NCBI GenBank assembly: GCA_013115135.1
Contig: JABANP010000164.1
Location: 38,362 to 102,361, forward strand
Origin: Perkinsus olseni
Taxonomy: Eukaryota > Perkinsozoa > Perkinsida > Perkinsidae
Direction: 5' to 3'
DNA length: 64,000 nt
The stretch's first letter is position 1. Each line of letters begins with the position of its first letter. The position numbers and the translations under genes were made by a program. The notes under the pieces were generated by a model, which searched no databases, was not told the DNA's origin, and saw nothing but the letters and a program-made list of their open reading frames with translations. Of the stretch, positions 34,735 to 45,111 are shown in pieces.

Positions 34735-36763
34735 TTATCGTTCAACCATCAAAGCATCGTCTTTAAGGGAGACAGTGAGCTCGCAAGGGCCGAGCAGTGT
34801 ATAGGGTTCTCCATCCAGTTGAGCTGGCAGCCGGGCCCCAGAGGACAGCGCTAATGTGATCTGCTTGCCTTGGCAGACAGCGTAGGGCGAGGAAAGGCCA
34901 ACTTGGACTTTGCCCAGGTGGAAGAGGGAACTCACAGCCACTACCTCGATGACACCATCGTCGACTCTCTGTCGCTCATAGCCGTGAGAGCGAGGGCTGG
35001 TGGTACCCCAGAGGTCCACCGCTCCCGCAAAACTAGGTATATTAACGATAATAATATCGGCCAGATCGCCGTTACAAGGCAGCTCGACCGGCACGCCGTC
35101 ACACAACAGAGAGACGTCCCTCAGAGACACAGGCTCCTCGCCCAGGAAATCTGCAAAGCCCAACTCGCCATAGCGGACCTTATTCTCGAACCTCGTAGTG
35201 AAAAGCTCCGGGAAGGTCTCCCGATGATGATGGAACTGCCCCGCTATCCTCGCCGCCGCACCGATGTCGAGGTAGTTGATAATCACCTTCCGCTCAGTCT
35301 CAGGCGAGAGGACCTGCAGTGCTGTATCTAGGCCAGCCGTGTAGTCCTCATCCTCGATGAACTCGCCGTACAGCCTAGGAGCCGACAAGGACCGTCGTAT
35401 CCTGTTGTGAGGGCGGTAGTAGTCGAACTTAATATTCCACCGGTCAAGGCGCTGGAGGTGCCCTTCCGGGTGAGCTGCCATCGCCGTCCGCATGGAGACC
35501 TCGGAAAGATCTATCTCTCGACCGCAGCCCAGGATGGCCGACAGGTCGTTGCCAGTCCCCATGGGCATGATAGACACTGGTACTTTACTGAACTGCTTCG
35601 GACCGTAGGCAGCCTCTATTTCCCCCGAGTATCCACCCAACAGTGCCGTCACCACCACACACCATCACTCGGAGAGAGTCGGCTATCGGGCTGAAGGCCA
35701 GCAGAGCCGACCGTGGCTGGCCCGGCTTGGTAACATCAACGACTTGCCTAGGGTGCAAAGTGCCGTAGAGCAAATCTCGAACTTGGCGTCCCTGCAGCCC
35801 TCCACTCTTAGGGTTGATAAAACACAGTACAGGGCTGGTGGTGCCACAGGCCTGGCAGCCCTCCCGAGAGACAACGAACGATGGAGTGACAACAGGAGGA
35901 GGGTCCTCGACCTTCGGCGGTGCTGTCTTGGGTGATGAAGGTTTCCTGCGGCCCCTAACGGCTTGTACCAGTTTATAAAGTCCCAAACTCAGTTTCGCTA
36001 TAGACCACCTGCTCCTCGTCGGCTCCGCAGTGTCCGCCAGGAGAGGCGTGGAGCACTCAGTAGAGGCCCTCGGGCTCAACACCCCATCAACGTCACTCTG
36101 GGTCCTCGCCTTGGGTGTCGAGGTACCCCTGTCCACAAAGCAGGCCGGCTTGAGACAGGCGAACCCAAGCGGGCCGAGGTCGCACTTGGCGCCGATTTTC
36201 TCCCGACACTTCCCTCCATGGACGTATCGTCGGCACATCACGCAACGATAATCCTGATCGGAACTGCAGGGCTTGTAGCAAACTTGGCAGTTCATCGCTT
36301 CAGCGGGCAAGTTGCCTCTCAGCCAGCGATGCTTGGGAGGGTACTCAGTGAAGTCCCAACGGCACGGTACGCGATGGGCGTGCCTGTGGGCGCAGTAGAA
36401 GTGCGCCACTTGGCCGCAAATGATGCACTCACAGCCCTGCTGCTGGTGCTCTGCCCTCGAAGGGACCAGCACTGCCGCCAAGGCCTTTCGCCGCCAGGTC
36501 TCGCCAGCCACGTAGATGCTCTTGCCGCATATGTCACAGATCTTAGGCGACTCCCAGGAGAAGATAGCTCGCCAGCGATGGTTGCTCGAGGGACGATCTC
36601 TCGACGCCATGGCCTTGAGCCATCCCGCAACGGCTGTCATGCGGTCCCGATTGAGACGCTGTTTATAGGAAGCAAAACGCGCATTGGCAAGTCTGTGGAG
36701 GAGGTAGATGGAGACCAGCCCCACTAGGACCGTGGTCACCACAGACACCCAGTCGATAGTCAT
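34735..36763 (-). CDS. Membrane diacylglycerol kinase (epsilon-like), one frame break
   Basis: DGK phosphorylates diacylglycerol to phosphatidic acid. From ATG at 36763 the protein has an N-terminal membrane helix (VVTTVLVGLVSIYLLHRL), two cysteine/histidine C1-type fingers (ICDICGKSIYVAG ... CECIICGQVAHFYC; CQVCYKPC ... CVMCRRYVHGGKC), a linker, then the catalytic core with VLCFINPKSGG and MVCGGDGTVGW, PMGTGNDLSAILG and the accessory domain. Helix plus two C1 domains plus kinase is the architecture of the epsilon class. The frame breaks once at a run of five G (35630-35634, minus strand): reading through needs one base skipped to pass from GTVGWILG to EIEAAYGPKQFSKVP. Both sides are well conserved. 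A splice at this point would delete conserved residues, so a one-base insertion or recoding is more likely than an intron. Confidence 0.88.
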
Positions 36764-36794
36764 AGAATAAATTCAATTCTGAGACGATATATTG

Positions 36795-37020
36795 AGCGGA
36801 GCGAAGCAGCTTCCATCCTAAACCCGCACCGACCAAACCCTCGTACTGTTCCCTGATACATGTTTGGGTAAAACTACTGCTGCGTCCTTTTCTGGGACAA
36901 AAAAACTTAGCGGAGCGAAGCAGCTCTACCCTGACCACCACAACCAAACCCGTTAACCGCTCCTCATTGATACATGCTTGATAAAAAGCACTGATAAGAA
37001 ACACAGTGTGAATTATACTA
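36795..37020 (-). repeat. Two diverged tandem units carrying AGCGGAGCGAAGC
   Basis: Units starting at 36795 and 36909 share AGCGGAGCGAAGCAGCT, then a looser block with CCAAACCC and TGATACATG about 60 bp on. They lie upstream of the kinase ATG, and the piece next to the ATG ends TCTCAG, so they probably sit in a 5' UTR intron of that gene. Confidence 0.7.
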
Positions 37021-38880
37021 CTACTGGTCCTTCAAACGACCTGCCGCCTCGCCCACTGGCTGCCGTTGCTTCTGGCCGGCATCTTCTCGCAGTACCGCAA
37101 CGATTCTAGCAAGGTACTCGTCCTGAAAGGCGACCACGAAATTAGTCGGAAACAACACCTATCATTCACAGTGTGTAAAACCGAGCGGCAAACCTACCAC
37201 CTTGCTCACCTTTCGCTGCACTAATGCCCGATACCGTGCCACAGTGTCCCGGAGCATATCCGACTCCGCCTCGAGCTCCTCCACCTTCTCAGCATTATGG
37301 AACGCTGTCAGCTCATCACATAGCGAGGCGCCTGAACATGAGACTCCCTACAAGGCTGACAACGGTACGGGAATGTACCGAAGGACCGCCCGGCCGAGGA
37401 GGGGGAGCAGCTGGGCCTGAGGAGCATCGCTGCCACTACCACCCCCTGCACGGTGACCTACCGTGACGTACTGGGGTCACCTCCGAGGACCTTACTAAGA
37501 CGCTCTACCAACTGCTCCTTATCCCGCTCTAGCTCGGCTACTTTGATGGTCAGCGTGTGGACGACACTGAGGAGGCCCTCCCATACCCGTCCACAGCCGC
37601 ACACCTACTCGTCGGTCCTTGTTCGATCCAGACCACCAGCGGCGGTGTCGGGGCTATAAGGCAGTAGCCCGTCCAAGACAATGGCCGGGGTAGTACTGCT
37701 ACACCAGGTAGGGCTGGATGCTTCAGTGAACCCCCCAGGGGAAGCAGGGGGAGGTTGACGAGGAGGGGAAGGCGTTGGCGACAGCGTTACACGCAGGCTC
37801 CCCTCCGCCGAAGATCCTATCAAAAGTGCATCCCCAAATACAAGCGAACTGGAAGCATTTCACCCTCCGGCGACTTCGTCTCCGCCCCAGCGGCCGAGTC
37901 TGGACTCCCGCCGCCCAGTAGGCCTGTGGCAGATTCGGTGGACAGCCTTCGTAAGAGACTTTCCCTGTCTGTCAGAAGATCCGCTGCTTGCCGCTTCAAC
38001 TGTACATTATCAGAATTCGCCTTGTCCAAGTCCGTCCGCATGCGCGACAACTCATCTTGAAGGTTCCGATTCTGAGGCCACTGAGATCGGGAGAATCTCC
38101 AAGGGGATCCACCCACGGTATCTTTCAAGGATTTGACCTCCTGGTCAAGCCGGAGGATCTCGCTCTCCTGATGCTCCATATACCTAGTCACGATTTGAGG
38201 GAAATTTGGTACGACTAAATCTGCGCATTGACTCACGCCTCGCTTTGGTAGCTGAGCATCGAAGTAACACTATTGCGCCTTGACAAATGACTCCGAGCAC
38301 TATTAGGTGCAGTCACGGAACCCTGAGGTCCAGATATTCGTCATACCATCCCTTCCCCAAATCGAGACCGTTTCTGCCCTACTACGTCTTGCTCGGCCGA
38401 CGTCTCCCCGGCCTTGCGCTGTAGCAAGGTCTCCAACCGAATTACCTCCTCCGAGAGACGACGGTTCTCTTCGGCAAGCCGCAAGGACTGCATAAAATGA
38501 AACCCTTCCGTATGCCACTGTAGGTCAGGTTACACTTCTGTCCGCAGAGCTCCGAGCCTCTAGCTGCCTGTAGTACTCCCATACACCTAATGAAAGTGAG
38601 GAAGCACCCAGGTTCGATCCCCGGTACCGGTACTACTCCGAGTAGCAATAACGGTTTCTTCTGCCTTATCCAAGCCAGCCTTGGACAGTAACTCCTCCAC
38701 AGTCCAGCCTCCTCCCGCTCGTACCGTAATTGAAGCAGCTGGTCGGGAGGCGGAGCGAAGCACTTCTATCGGTATGGCATTCGATGACATTACCGGAAAC
38801 TCCTTCGGATGATCGTCACGGAAAAAGTTGGCCAGGACTGCGCAATCTTGCTTTCTTGCAATTTCTCAACGTGACGGAAC
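37021..38880 (-). CDS. Coiled-coil protein, multi-exon
   Basis: Minus-strand exons, in order: an exon with EELLSKAGLDKAEETVIATR; a 50-nt intron (38587-38636) carrying a T-arm in antisense; SVWEYYRQLEARSSADRS; SLRLAEENRRLSEEVIRLET with LLQRKAGETSAEQ; VTRYMEHQESEILRLDQEVK; NRNLQDELSRMRTDLDKAN with a Gly/Ser-rich linker; KVAELERDKEQLVERLSKV; NAEKVEELEAESDMLRDTVA; and DEYLARIVAVLREDAGQK, ending with stop TAG at 37021. Almost every segment is a heptad coiled coil. The start is not fixed. A GGCGGAGCGAAGC motif lies in an intron near 38.75 kb. It could be a cytoskeletal or centrosomal scaffold, but nothing identifies the family. Confidence 0.6.
38587..38645 (-). other. Intron with antisense T-arm, spliceable on either strand
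   Basis: On the minus (host gene) strand the intron is 38587-38636, GTAGTACC ... TTTCATTAG, 50 nt. On the plus strand an equally good 50-nt interval exists (38596-38645, GTGAGGAAG ... CCGAGTAG). The T-arm CCCAGGTTCGATCCCCGG reads on the plus strand, so here it is opposite to the host transcript. Confidence 0.7.
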
Positions 38881-38960
38881 AAATTCATCGCGCACGCCCT
38901 GCTACCTTCGGCCTTCTTCTAGGAACTCTTCGACTTGCCTAGTAGTTTACCCTTTACCTG

Positions 38961-39900
38961 ATGGGTGATGCCGTGGCGAGGGCCCTATCAAAGCAGCAGA
39001 AGACGCTGAAGCGTATGGGCTTCGACCCTGCCCGGCCCGGAGACGGTGTCATCCGGAACAAGCGTACTGGCTTAAGGGACGGCTGGTTGAAGGCAGGTCG
39101 CGTTCCACTTCAGTCGGCATGCCGGTGATGGAGAAGGGCATGCGAGTGGCCTTCCCAGGGATACGGTTATTCAATCCTATTCTTAATACAGTGGCCTTCG
39201 CTCGAGGGGAAAGGGCTGAAGGGCCGCTGGACCTCAGACAAATGCGAAGTGGGAGCAAGATGGTATTGAAGTAGTACTAGGGGACCTTTCCAGGCTAGTG
39301 GGCGTGCAGGGGTGAACTATTCCCCCGAATGAAGTAATTCTGAAAGTCAGAATCGATTCTGGGATTGATTTTTGCGCGTAAAATGCGGTTCCAGAATCGA
39401 TTCTGAGTGTCAGAATTGGTTTGTTGAGCGACCCTTAAAGCAACAATACTCATCCTTCAATAAAGCCTCAGCGGAGCGAAGCACTGTCAGATATTTTTCC
39501 CTGAGGAGATCTCTTAGTAAGGCTACTGAGGACGAGGAGTTGAAGCAGAGGTACTTGGCCTTCATGCGCCACGTCGAGAAGGCCCAGGCGGTCTCCAACC
39601 CAGCCATCTCTGGGTAGCTGTTGGCTGGCTGAATGCTGTCGATCAGAGGGTCGCTATTTTCAGAGGGCGGTATCTGCGGCTATGGTCCAGCTGGATGATA
39701 TCCAACTCGTGTGACGTGACGCGGAAGCTATTCAAGGGCGGTAGAATAGGGAAGGAGGAGGTCGGCCACTTCAGTGGTACACGCTTGCTAGAGGTGTTAA
39801 CGGGTGGTCTCAGCGGCGCGGCAGCGTTGCTCCTGTTTTTGTTCTCTGGGGTCTCGGAGGGTAGCATTCTGCTGAGCATGGCTTATGCCCAGTCTATGAC
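38961..39900 (+). other. Possible small exons upstream of the peptidase-like gene
   Basis: Open segments include MGDAVARALSKQQKTLKRMG (38961) and SLSKATEDEELKQRYLAFMR (39510-39615), the latter after an intron-like block with AGCGGAGCGAAGC and ending TTTCCCTGAG. They could be N-terminal exons of the M3-like gene that follows or of a separate small gene. Evidence is limited to open frame and splice-like ends. Confidence 0.35.
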
Positions 39901-40005
39901 GATCGCGGATCACCGATTGTAAACTGTATTACCAAAAACCACTTCGTCGCTGGACTCTCTCTAGTGGAAAGCCTCATAGTACCATTCGGCTGCCTGGTGT
40001 GACGT

Positions 40006-42540
40006 ATGTCCTCTGCCTGGCAGTTGTTGTTGGACGAGAAGTCCAAAGGCCGGGCGAAGAAGCTACTCAAGGCGATGGGTAAAGGCCATAAGGTGGTTTA
40101 TAAGAAGATGAAGGGGGAACGGAACTACTTCAAGTACCGACGGACTCGGCTATGTGCCTCAGCTCGACAGGCGGTGTGTCCCTCAGGAAGAAGGACCTCA
40201 TTGGCCTTACGGAGGACGCTATGCGGTACTTTCGGGTCTGGTATAGGACCGATAGTTACTGTCTCAGAGTAAGCAACCAGGTTCTAGCGGAGCGAAGCGA
40301 TTTTTTACTTCGCTTTATTAGGCGGATAGGGCTACGTATTATCGAGTAGTCGGCGAGTGTCATAATAGGAAGACCAGAGAGATCATCTTTAATGCATACC
40401 ATCGGCACTTCTACGAAAACGAGGCCCACGACCGAAGCATCCTAGCTGTGCTGCAGTCCCGGAAGCGCGTGGCCGAGTCCCTGGGCTTTGCCAGCTGGGG
40501 TGAGATGGAGAACGCTCAGTTGGGTATCCACAATGACGCCCATTTGATGCGGGTATTGCAACACTGTTGGAACGACAGTTTGCCGCTGCTGGTGCCCTTC
40601 GTGAAGCGGCTGGAGCAGCTGAAACTGGGAGCGATGGCCGGCAAGGTCACACCGGAGCCTAAGGGGCCTCTCACGACCAATGTCGACCTCATCGATGAGC
40701 TCTTCTACGTCACTATGTGCCGGCAAGATCGACTTCAACGCCAACTGGCTGAGTATATGGTATTCGGGCCAGCTTTGAAGCGGTATAGCGAGCTGGCCTC
40801 GAGGCTGTTTAATGTGGACCTCGTAGACGAGAGCGACAACGTCACCTTCAGTCACGAGGGTTGGGACAGGGATGTTAAAGTAGGGCGGGACCCGCTTCGC
40901 TCCGCTGGTCCTAGTTTACCATTTCAGATTATGCATGTAGTGAATGCGGCTACCAACGCTCACATCGGATACTGGTGAGAAGTCGCCGTCGCGCGCCACT
41001 AAATTCGCGGGCTAGCAGGTACGTGCGGGTATTTGCTCGTAGTAAAAAGTATAAGACGGGTCTAGCCAGCACTGTGTCTCTCTGTGACGGTCATGTGTTC
41101 ACAGAGCTCAACTTCGTGAGGCCTCAGGTTAACGTTGTGAGGTGAGTACGTATTGTCCCGTATAGTGTTAGGTGGTTCATGTTTAGGAAGCTTTACTATG
41201 AGGAAGTGCTGTCCTTCGGTCACCAGATGGGCACGGCCATGCACATGCTCTTCGGACAATCGGTGAGATCAGAGAGGCATTTGTAATAACCGCGTCGCGT
41301 CGTAGAGAATTCACGGGCGCGAATTAAGTGTCCAAACGAGCTAGCTTGTTTTGGAGAATAGGGAGGAAACAGAAACCTTACGAGCTCGATCCGGACTGGT
41401 ACGTCACGGCGCGTGACGTCGGCCGCGCTTGAGCGCTGGGTCTCGGAGCTATGATCAGCGCAAGTTCTTTGAGGAAATCATGATACACAAGGATGATGAG
41501 CTACTGTCAATGGTCGATAGTGCACCCCCGGCAAGTAGCTTTCACTGCTCGGTAGAGAACCCAGCTTGCTGTTGTCTCTGTGCTGATCGTCACTGGTCTG
41601 TGTGCGATATACGTATTTCGCCTGATCTCGCCAGCGACCGACGTGTTGTCATCGTCAGAAGACTGCCCATCTTCCACTTGACGCCAAGGCTCTAGCAGGC
41701 TCCCTGGCCGAGCTGGCTGCTTTGGATTCCGATGTAGCCAATGCCACTACTGCGCTTCCACTGTACCACTCCTCCCCCAGGTCATACGCTACATGGCACG
41801 AGATGGGGGCCGAGTGCCTAGCGAGCATGAGATTCGATCGGTACGGCGAGACGTCTACTTCTACGTCTGGTACGAAAAAGACACTTGCCTTTCAAAGGGC
41901 GGGTTGTTGAACTGTTCAATCGTCGCTTAGGGCCCTTCGAGAAATAGCGGTAATATGCGTGCTGCACTCCGGTGAGTTCGACCCGGACACGGCGACCGTG
42001 GAGGACCTCCGCAACAAGGCGAAAGAAGTTGCCAGAGCGTACGGTGTGTGGGAGAAGAAGCTGTTGAATCTTATGGCAGGTTCTCGCCGGTCGAACTAGC
42101 CCCTAGCTACCATCCTCTCTCGGCCGAGGCAGGGATGTGGACTGTGTCCGAGGGCGCCACTGAGAAGTTGGGGTACCTCTTTGCCCACACGCGAGCGAGC
42201 TCGTTACTGAGTGAGAACTCGTTCTTGGCTTCCCTAGCTGAGCGGATATAGCGTGGAAATACCGAAGTTTCGAGCGGTATGCTGATGGCGCTCGCACGGT
42301 CAGGTCGTCTGCGAGCATCCGCCAAAGGCCGTACTAATAGCGTTTACAACACCCCGCCTGTGACGGAGGGCCTCGTGGGGGAGCTACTCCGCAGCGAGCT
42401 GCTCGAGAAGAAGTTCTCGCCTCACAGCCTGGAGTGCCTCATGGCTGCTATTGATGGCGCGGTAGGCGAACACTACACGGGGCTGCCGCTTTGTCGTCCA
42501 TTTTCACGAGTGAATACATCAACTCAGTGGGGGAATCATC
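40006..42540 (+). CDS. M3-family metallopeptidase-like protein (MIP/oligopeptidase type), degenerate active site
   Basis: Exons are visible at 40006-40268, 40322-40879, 40928-40974, 41019-41141 and 41187-41272, with introns of 53, 48, 44 and 45 nt. Together they give VSLRKKDLIGLTEDAMRYF, then ILAVLQSRKRVAESLGFASW (the R...LA..LGF..Y helix of M3 peptidases), AHIGYWYVRVFARSKKYKTG (the GY.Y.D.Y.R..K strand) and SFGHQMGTAMHMLFGQS. The last aligns with FHEMGHA.H.ML, the zinc site, but HExxH is replaced by HQMGT: the catalytic Glu and the second His are gone (41221-41235). Downstream segments with LLNLMAG, LSAEAGMWTVSEGATEKLG and VGEHYTGLP resemble the C-terminal helices but frames shift and the third zinc ligand is not identifiable. 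It may be a pseudoenzyme or a decaying gene. Confidence 0.6.
40269..40321 (+). other. Intron carrying AGCGGAGCGAAGC and a hairpin
   Basis: 53-nt intron, GTAAGC ... TTTATTAG. It holds CAGGTTCT, then AGCGGAGCGAAGC (40286-40298), a T6 run and CTTCGCT, which pairs with AGCGAAG. The next intron (40880-40927) carries the same 13-mer in reverse orientation at 40894-40906. Confidence 0.75.
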
Positions 42541-42862
42541 AGTGGGGGAAATTCTCTTTTGCTATTTTCTGATGGGCGTCATAAATCTCCCTACTTCGTC
42601 GTGTCCTGTGCCGACCTCCTCGTTGCATCTCAGAGCCGACCAGTACACCCTCTCCCGCCGATAACAGTACAGCCCCCCACAGCAGCCCCGAGACTGAATG
42701 AGGCCAACTTTCTGCAAGGAGCCTACAGCGGGTCGATATACAGCACCCTCGAGATGCGCGGCACTAAGCGTGTGGATGCGGCATGAGAGAACGTTTCTGT
42801 GACCTGCTTGCTCTCGCGTTGGCGACCTATAGGGCGAGCGCTCAGAGTACTACTCGTCAGCA

Positions 42863-43939
42863 TGCCGATCCCCGAGCACCAGCAACAGGTGACTGAGAAT
42901 CAGCCACTGATGGCCTCGCGCCCCTACGGCGAAGGGATGCCGGCACCTATGGTACAGCCGTAATCTACATCGCTAGGGATTTCCACTCAGGCTGTGGGCA
43001 ACCAAGCTGGTGCCGCTTTGCAGCAGTTGGAGGTGGCATTCTTCTTCGCTGCTCTAGGTGAGCTGTTTGTGCGGTGATTTATACTACTGCTAGAATTTCC
43101 CGAGTCCAACGTTCCCGAATCAACCGATGAACTCATGGACTTAGGCACAGTAGTGGCGGGGGTATCTTCAACCTTGACGACGGCCTTCACAGAATTCGCC
43201 CCTTTCGACCTCACAGACGACATCTACCTCCTCGCCTTCGGCCTCATCATGCTTGTGGTTGATGCACCGGTGAAGCCCCGAGGGGTCCGAATTGTTCGGG
43301 ATGGCTTCCTGCGATGCCGGTCCTCTCTGTTAGCTACTCTTTTACCAAGCCTTCGTCAGTCGGTATGTGAAGTTCCTCACCAGGCTTACAGGCAAAGGCT
43401 TCTGGTGAGTCTCGGGTTCGAACCCCAGCACGGGTATTTTTCCGAATAGGTACGTCTTTCTAGGCATCCATGTTTTCATAGCTCTCTGGACCAACGATGC
43501 CTGGCCCTTTGCTGGGCTCATCCTGGGTCCCGGTATTTTCCTTGTCGGTTGCGCTGGAGCGTACATAGGAATGGCCAAGACTCGAGCTCTCGATGCTGTG
43601 AGAGGCGACCGGCTCAACACACAGCCACCGACTTGCCGATCAGGTGGCTCGGAAGCTGGCGGTCCAGAGCCCCGAGCAACTATCTCTACTATATAAGAAC
43701 AACGCTCTCTCCCATATGAGCGAGGGCCTCACTCAAGAGGAATTCAACAATATCGCGCGTTAGTTCTGCCCAGGTTCGATCCCGGCATGTGTCATTTATT
43801 CCGCTCAGGTAACAACGCCGCTATAGTCTTCGCTCCCGAGGAGCTGAGCCTCATCTTCAACGCTATCTGTGATGGGCGACGGTTCATCACCCTGCGAGAT
43901 CTGGCGGTCTGGCTGCAGGGCCCAAGAACGTTGGTGTGA
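42863..43939 (+). CDS. COPI-associated / TVP15-like membrane protein
   Basis: This family of small multi-span proteins sits in Golgi and COPI vesicle membranes. The model starts MPIPEHQQQVTENQPLM; one early junction near 42953 is unresolved. Later exons run EVAFFFAAL, a 36-nt intron, then EFPESNVPESTDELMDLGTV, DDIYLLAFGLIMLVVDAPVK, LLFYQAFVSRYVKFLTRLTG with KGFW, YVFLGIHVFIALW and a last hydrophobic span GLILGPGIFLVGCAGAYIGM. The VKFLTRLTGKGFWYVFLG stretch is the family's KF....GRG.FY.F.G signature. The tail EGLTQEEFNNIAR ... LIFNAICDGRRFITLRDLAV ends at TGA 43937-43939. Two introns, 43405-43449 and 43759-43808, each contain a tRNA T-arm core. Confidence 0.75.
43405..43449 (+). other. Intron with tRNA T-arm core (COPI-associated gene, first)
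   Basis: 45 nt, GTGAGT ... CCGAATAG, splicing KGFW to YVFLG in frame. The core TCTCGGGTTCGAACCCCAG matches the GGTTCGANTCC B-box except at one base and is followed by GGGTATTTTT. Confidence 0.88.
43759..43808 (+). other. Intron with tRNA T-arm core (COPI-associated gene, second)
   Basis: 50 nt, GTTAGT ... CCGCTCAG, splicing NIA(R) to NNAAIVFAPEE in frame. The core CCCAGGTTCGATCCCGGC has the T-loop TTCGATC between a G/C stem; CATTTATT follows. Confidence 0.87.
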
Positions 43940-44340
43940 AGAAATTAGAACCCACTCGCCATGAACCTGTGACCAGTTTCTTTTTCATCTCGTGCACTAT
44001 CATTGTGGCTTCTGCGTTCTCTGGGTGACCGGAATCGAGCTCATCTTCAACCGTCCTGATGATTCGTAGCAAACGCATGGCACCGAGAATATCCGACATG
44101 CATTCGGGTTGGACGCACCTAACGCTTCATCTTCATTCTCGTCCTCTGTTTTAACGTCTGCTACGGTGCTCGGCTGGTGAGTCCGGGAAGCTTTTGTAGT
44201 GTTTGGCAGGATAAGCTGCACGACAGTTGTCGCCGTGGCGCTCTCTGCCGCCTCAGATTGTGCGATCGCCCCCTTGGTCAGTTTACTTTGTTCTCTTTCC
44301 TGTTTCACTTTTGTATACCAACACGACTGTACACTAAATG

Positions 44341-45111
44341 TGCTCCAGCCAAAACAACAACACTAATAACGTCGTGTCTGTCCACATGGTCAACCCGGTC
44401 GTTGATGACGAGCCCAAGCCAAAGGCAGCTCTTAACAACTGCTGCCCTTCGACTCCCGCTGAAAAGGAAGCCGTCTTCTCGCCACAGTGGTATCACTGTG
44501 TATATCCTCGCAAGCCCGCTACCAGGTCCGACCCCATCATGATGAAGCTGCTGGATCAGGTGAGCCAAGGTTCTCTCGGCTCATCTATTGGGGTTGAATT
44601 CTGTTTGTCAGGTGAAAGAACTCTCAGAGGCTGAGTTTGAAGGTGAAAACTGCCTGGAAAAGATCTCTGGGAGGTCTCCCTGGAAGTTGTCTATCCTTGC
44701 CAGTGGCGATCAGCTCTGTGCATTCATCGTTTACAAATTCGTTAACGACCGCAGGGCCTTCAGCGTTGGCAAGTTAGCTGTGCCGAAGGCCATGCGTGGA
44801 AGGGTGAGTCAATCGAAGCCTGACCGCGCGCCCGGAAATTATTGCTGTTTGTCAGGGTCTCGGCACCTTTGTGATGAAGTGGGTTAAGGAATCCTGCAAG
44901 GCCAATCCGAATGTCGACATTGTTACACTATCTAGCCTTCCAGCGGCTATTAAACTCTATAAGAAGATTGGCTTCAAGAAAATTTATACCATCACTCAAA
45001 GTAAGCAGGAGCAGTGCGACTGTAGCCGATGATGATCACAACTCAGGCGACCCGGACGAGGAACTGGTCGAGGGCCAGGTGTATATGGAGATGAACGTAA
45101 GCCAGCGGTAG
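44341..45111 (+). CDS. GNAT-family N-acetyltransferase
   Basis: GNAT enzymes transfer acetyl from acetyl-CoA to an amine; the substrate is not identifiable here. Exons from ATG 44341: an Asn-rich, low-complexity start, then WYHCVYPRKPATRSDPIMMK; VKELSEAEFEGENCLEKISG with LCAFIVYKFVNDRRAFSVGK and LAVPKAMRGR; then GLGTFVMKWVKESCKANPNV, with SLPAAIKLYKKIGFKKIYT. R-G-R-G-L-G-T-F is the acetyl-CoA pyrophosphate loop and AIKLYKKIGF the usual C-terminal motif. The first two introns (44560-44611 and 44804-44855) are both exactly 52 nt and both end GCTGTTTGTCAG or TCTGTTTGTCAG. A 25-nt GT-AG interval (45001-45025) joins ITQ to TDDDHNSGD and the final strand QVYMEM; without it the frame stops soon after. 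Confidence 0.85.
45001..45025 (+). other. Candidate 25-nt intron
   Basis: GTAAGCAGGAGC ... GACTGTAG. Removing it keeps the GNAT frame open for 28 more residues, including a last beta-strand-like VYMEM. Retaining it gives a stop after 11 extra residues. Confidence 0.45.

Noticed and set aside
41753..41840. WHEMGAECLASM (about 41785-41820) as the peptidase zinc site
   Set aside because: It looks like HEMG but comes after the aligned HQMGT helix and in a poorly supported frame. The alignment of neighbouring exons places the true site at 41221-41235.
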